Source of the DNA: Kocuria sp.
GTDB lineage: Bacteria > Actinomycetota > Actinomycetes > Actinomycetales > Micrococcaceae
Assembly (NCBI GenBank): GCA_030453435.1
Contig: JAKDKI010000026.1
Span: forward strand, 1 to 14,173
DNA length: 14,173 nt
Direction of reading: 5' to 3'
Position 1 is the stretch's first letter. Every line of letters begins with the position of its first letter. Shown in pieces: positions 13,701 to 14,173 of the stretch. Below the pieces are notes generated by a model. That model was not told the DNA's origin and ran no database searches. It saw only the letters and a list, made by a program, of their open reading frames with translations. A program made the translations under genes and the position numbers.

Positions 13701-13725
13701 AGCACGACAAGTAGTCGCGCGTGCT
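13701..13725. terminator. possible terminator between convergent genes
   Basis: AGCACGAC (13701-13708) can pair with GTCG plus TGCT (13714-13717, 13722-13725), with four bases bulged on one side. It sits at the end of the thioesterase gene, between it and the DUF2617 gene. No T-run follows on either strand. The remaining convergent gap from 13630 shows nothing else I can assign. Confidence 0.25.
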
Positions 13726-14173
13726 CAGAACGGCGACGGCGCGGTGTACGGCTCCAGCAGTTCGCGCTGGTCCTTGGTGATGCGCAGAACCGTCTGCGTT
13801 TCCGGGACGAACAACGCGAGCTGGGTCTGCGCGCGAACGCAGGGCGCGCCGTCGGCGGCGTCGACGATTTCAAAGCCGAGTTCCAACGTGGCTGCCTTGG
13901 CCGAGACGACCCACACGCGAACCTCCGTGGGGACGTTGCGGTAGGCCAGCGGGCGCAGGTACTTGACGCGGTGTTCGGCAATGAGCGCCTGGGTGCCGTT
14001 CGGGAGAACCGAGAACAGCGGGATCTTGGCCGGGGCAATTTGCTCGCCCGTGCCCACGGGCACACCGAAGGTCGCGATTCGAGCCTCTTCAAGAACGCGG
14101 ATGACCTCCACGTTGTTCACGTGCCCGTACGGGTCCATGTCGCCCCAACGCAACGGGACCTGACAGGTGACGG
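13725..14173 (-). CDS. hotdog-fold acyl-CoA thioesterase (4HBT/YbgC-like), 5' end outside window
   Basis: The visible ~149 residues form a single hotdog domain of the 4-hydroxybenzoyl-CoA thioesterase family, which hydrolyses acyl-CoA thioesters in the cytoplasm. The active-site motif RWGDMDPYGHVNN (D-x-D-x-x-G-H-V-N-N) is at the N-terminus. The long helix VEVIRVLEEARIATFG follows, then the strands RVKYLRPLAYRN, VRVWVVSAKAATLELGFEIV and CVRAQTQLALFV. A TTG at 14153 could be read as a start, but the frame stays open to the window edge and reads VTCQVPLRWGD. The VPLRWGD strand is the normal start of this fold, so the true start lies beyond 14173 and the gene is partial here. The acyl substrate cannot be told. 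Confidence 0.85.
   Translation of the reverse strand, partial: VTCQVPLRWGDMDPYGHVNNVEVIRVLEEARIATFGVPVGTGEQIAPAKIPLFSVLPNGTQALIAEHRVKYLRPLAYRNVPTEVRVWVVSAKAATLELGFEIVDAADGAPCVRAQTQLALFVPETQTVLRITKDQRELLEPYTAPSPF

Noticed and set aside
14153..14153. TTG at 14153 as the start of the thioesterase
   Set aside because: The frame remains open to the window edge and the residues before it (VPL) belong to the first strand of the hotdog fold, so the gene is cut by the edge rather than starting here.

Overview
The window is chromosomal DNA from a high-GC Gram-positive bacterium, most likely an actinobacterium of the Micrococcales (a Micrococcaceae-like organism such as Kocuria is my guess, not proven). 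The grounds are strong G/C bias at third codon positions, many GTG/TTG starts, the 180-kDa class of NAD-dependent glutamate dehydrogenase, a DUF2617 protein and an actinobacterial copper nitrite reductase fused to a membrane domain. I saw no tRNA, rRNA, CRISPR array, transposase, integrase or phage gene.

Layout. (a) 69-3412: a small DUF456 membrane protein (minus) and a large membrane-anchored copper nitrite reductase (plus) diverge from a 68-bp gap. (b) 3413-4454: a convergent gap of about 250 bp rich in hairpins, then a LysM lipoprotein (minus) with an extreme Gly/Ala/Ser linker. (c) 4525-9632: the giant glutamate dehydrogenase gene (minus), closed by a clear intrinsic terminator. Its upstream gap holds a structured leader and a strikingly AT-rich island with a GlnR-like direct repeat. 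(d) 9987-11183: a histidine phosphatase and a DUF2382 stress-type protein (both minus), separated by several hairpins. (e) 11290-12896: a TPR protein and an aldo/keto reductase (plus) with overlapping stop and start codons. (f) 13075-13629: a DUF2617 protein (plus) with hairpins just before its start. (g) 13725-14173: a hotdog-fold acyl-CoA thioesterase (minus) that runs off the right edge.

The genes look mostly like independent transcription units. Two have a nitrogen link: nitrite reduction to NO by the NirK fusion, and glutamate deamination by the GDH. The TPR/aldo-keto reductase pair is the only clear operon. I found no obvious multi-gene novel system. The points most worth a second look are the three-part NirK fusion, whose membrane part lacks the later histidines of heme-copper oxidases; the AT-rich island with helically spaced (G/T)TAAC repeats upstream of gdh; and the 56-bp hairpin between nirK and the LysM gene.
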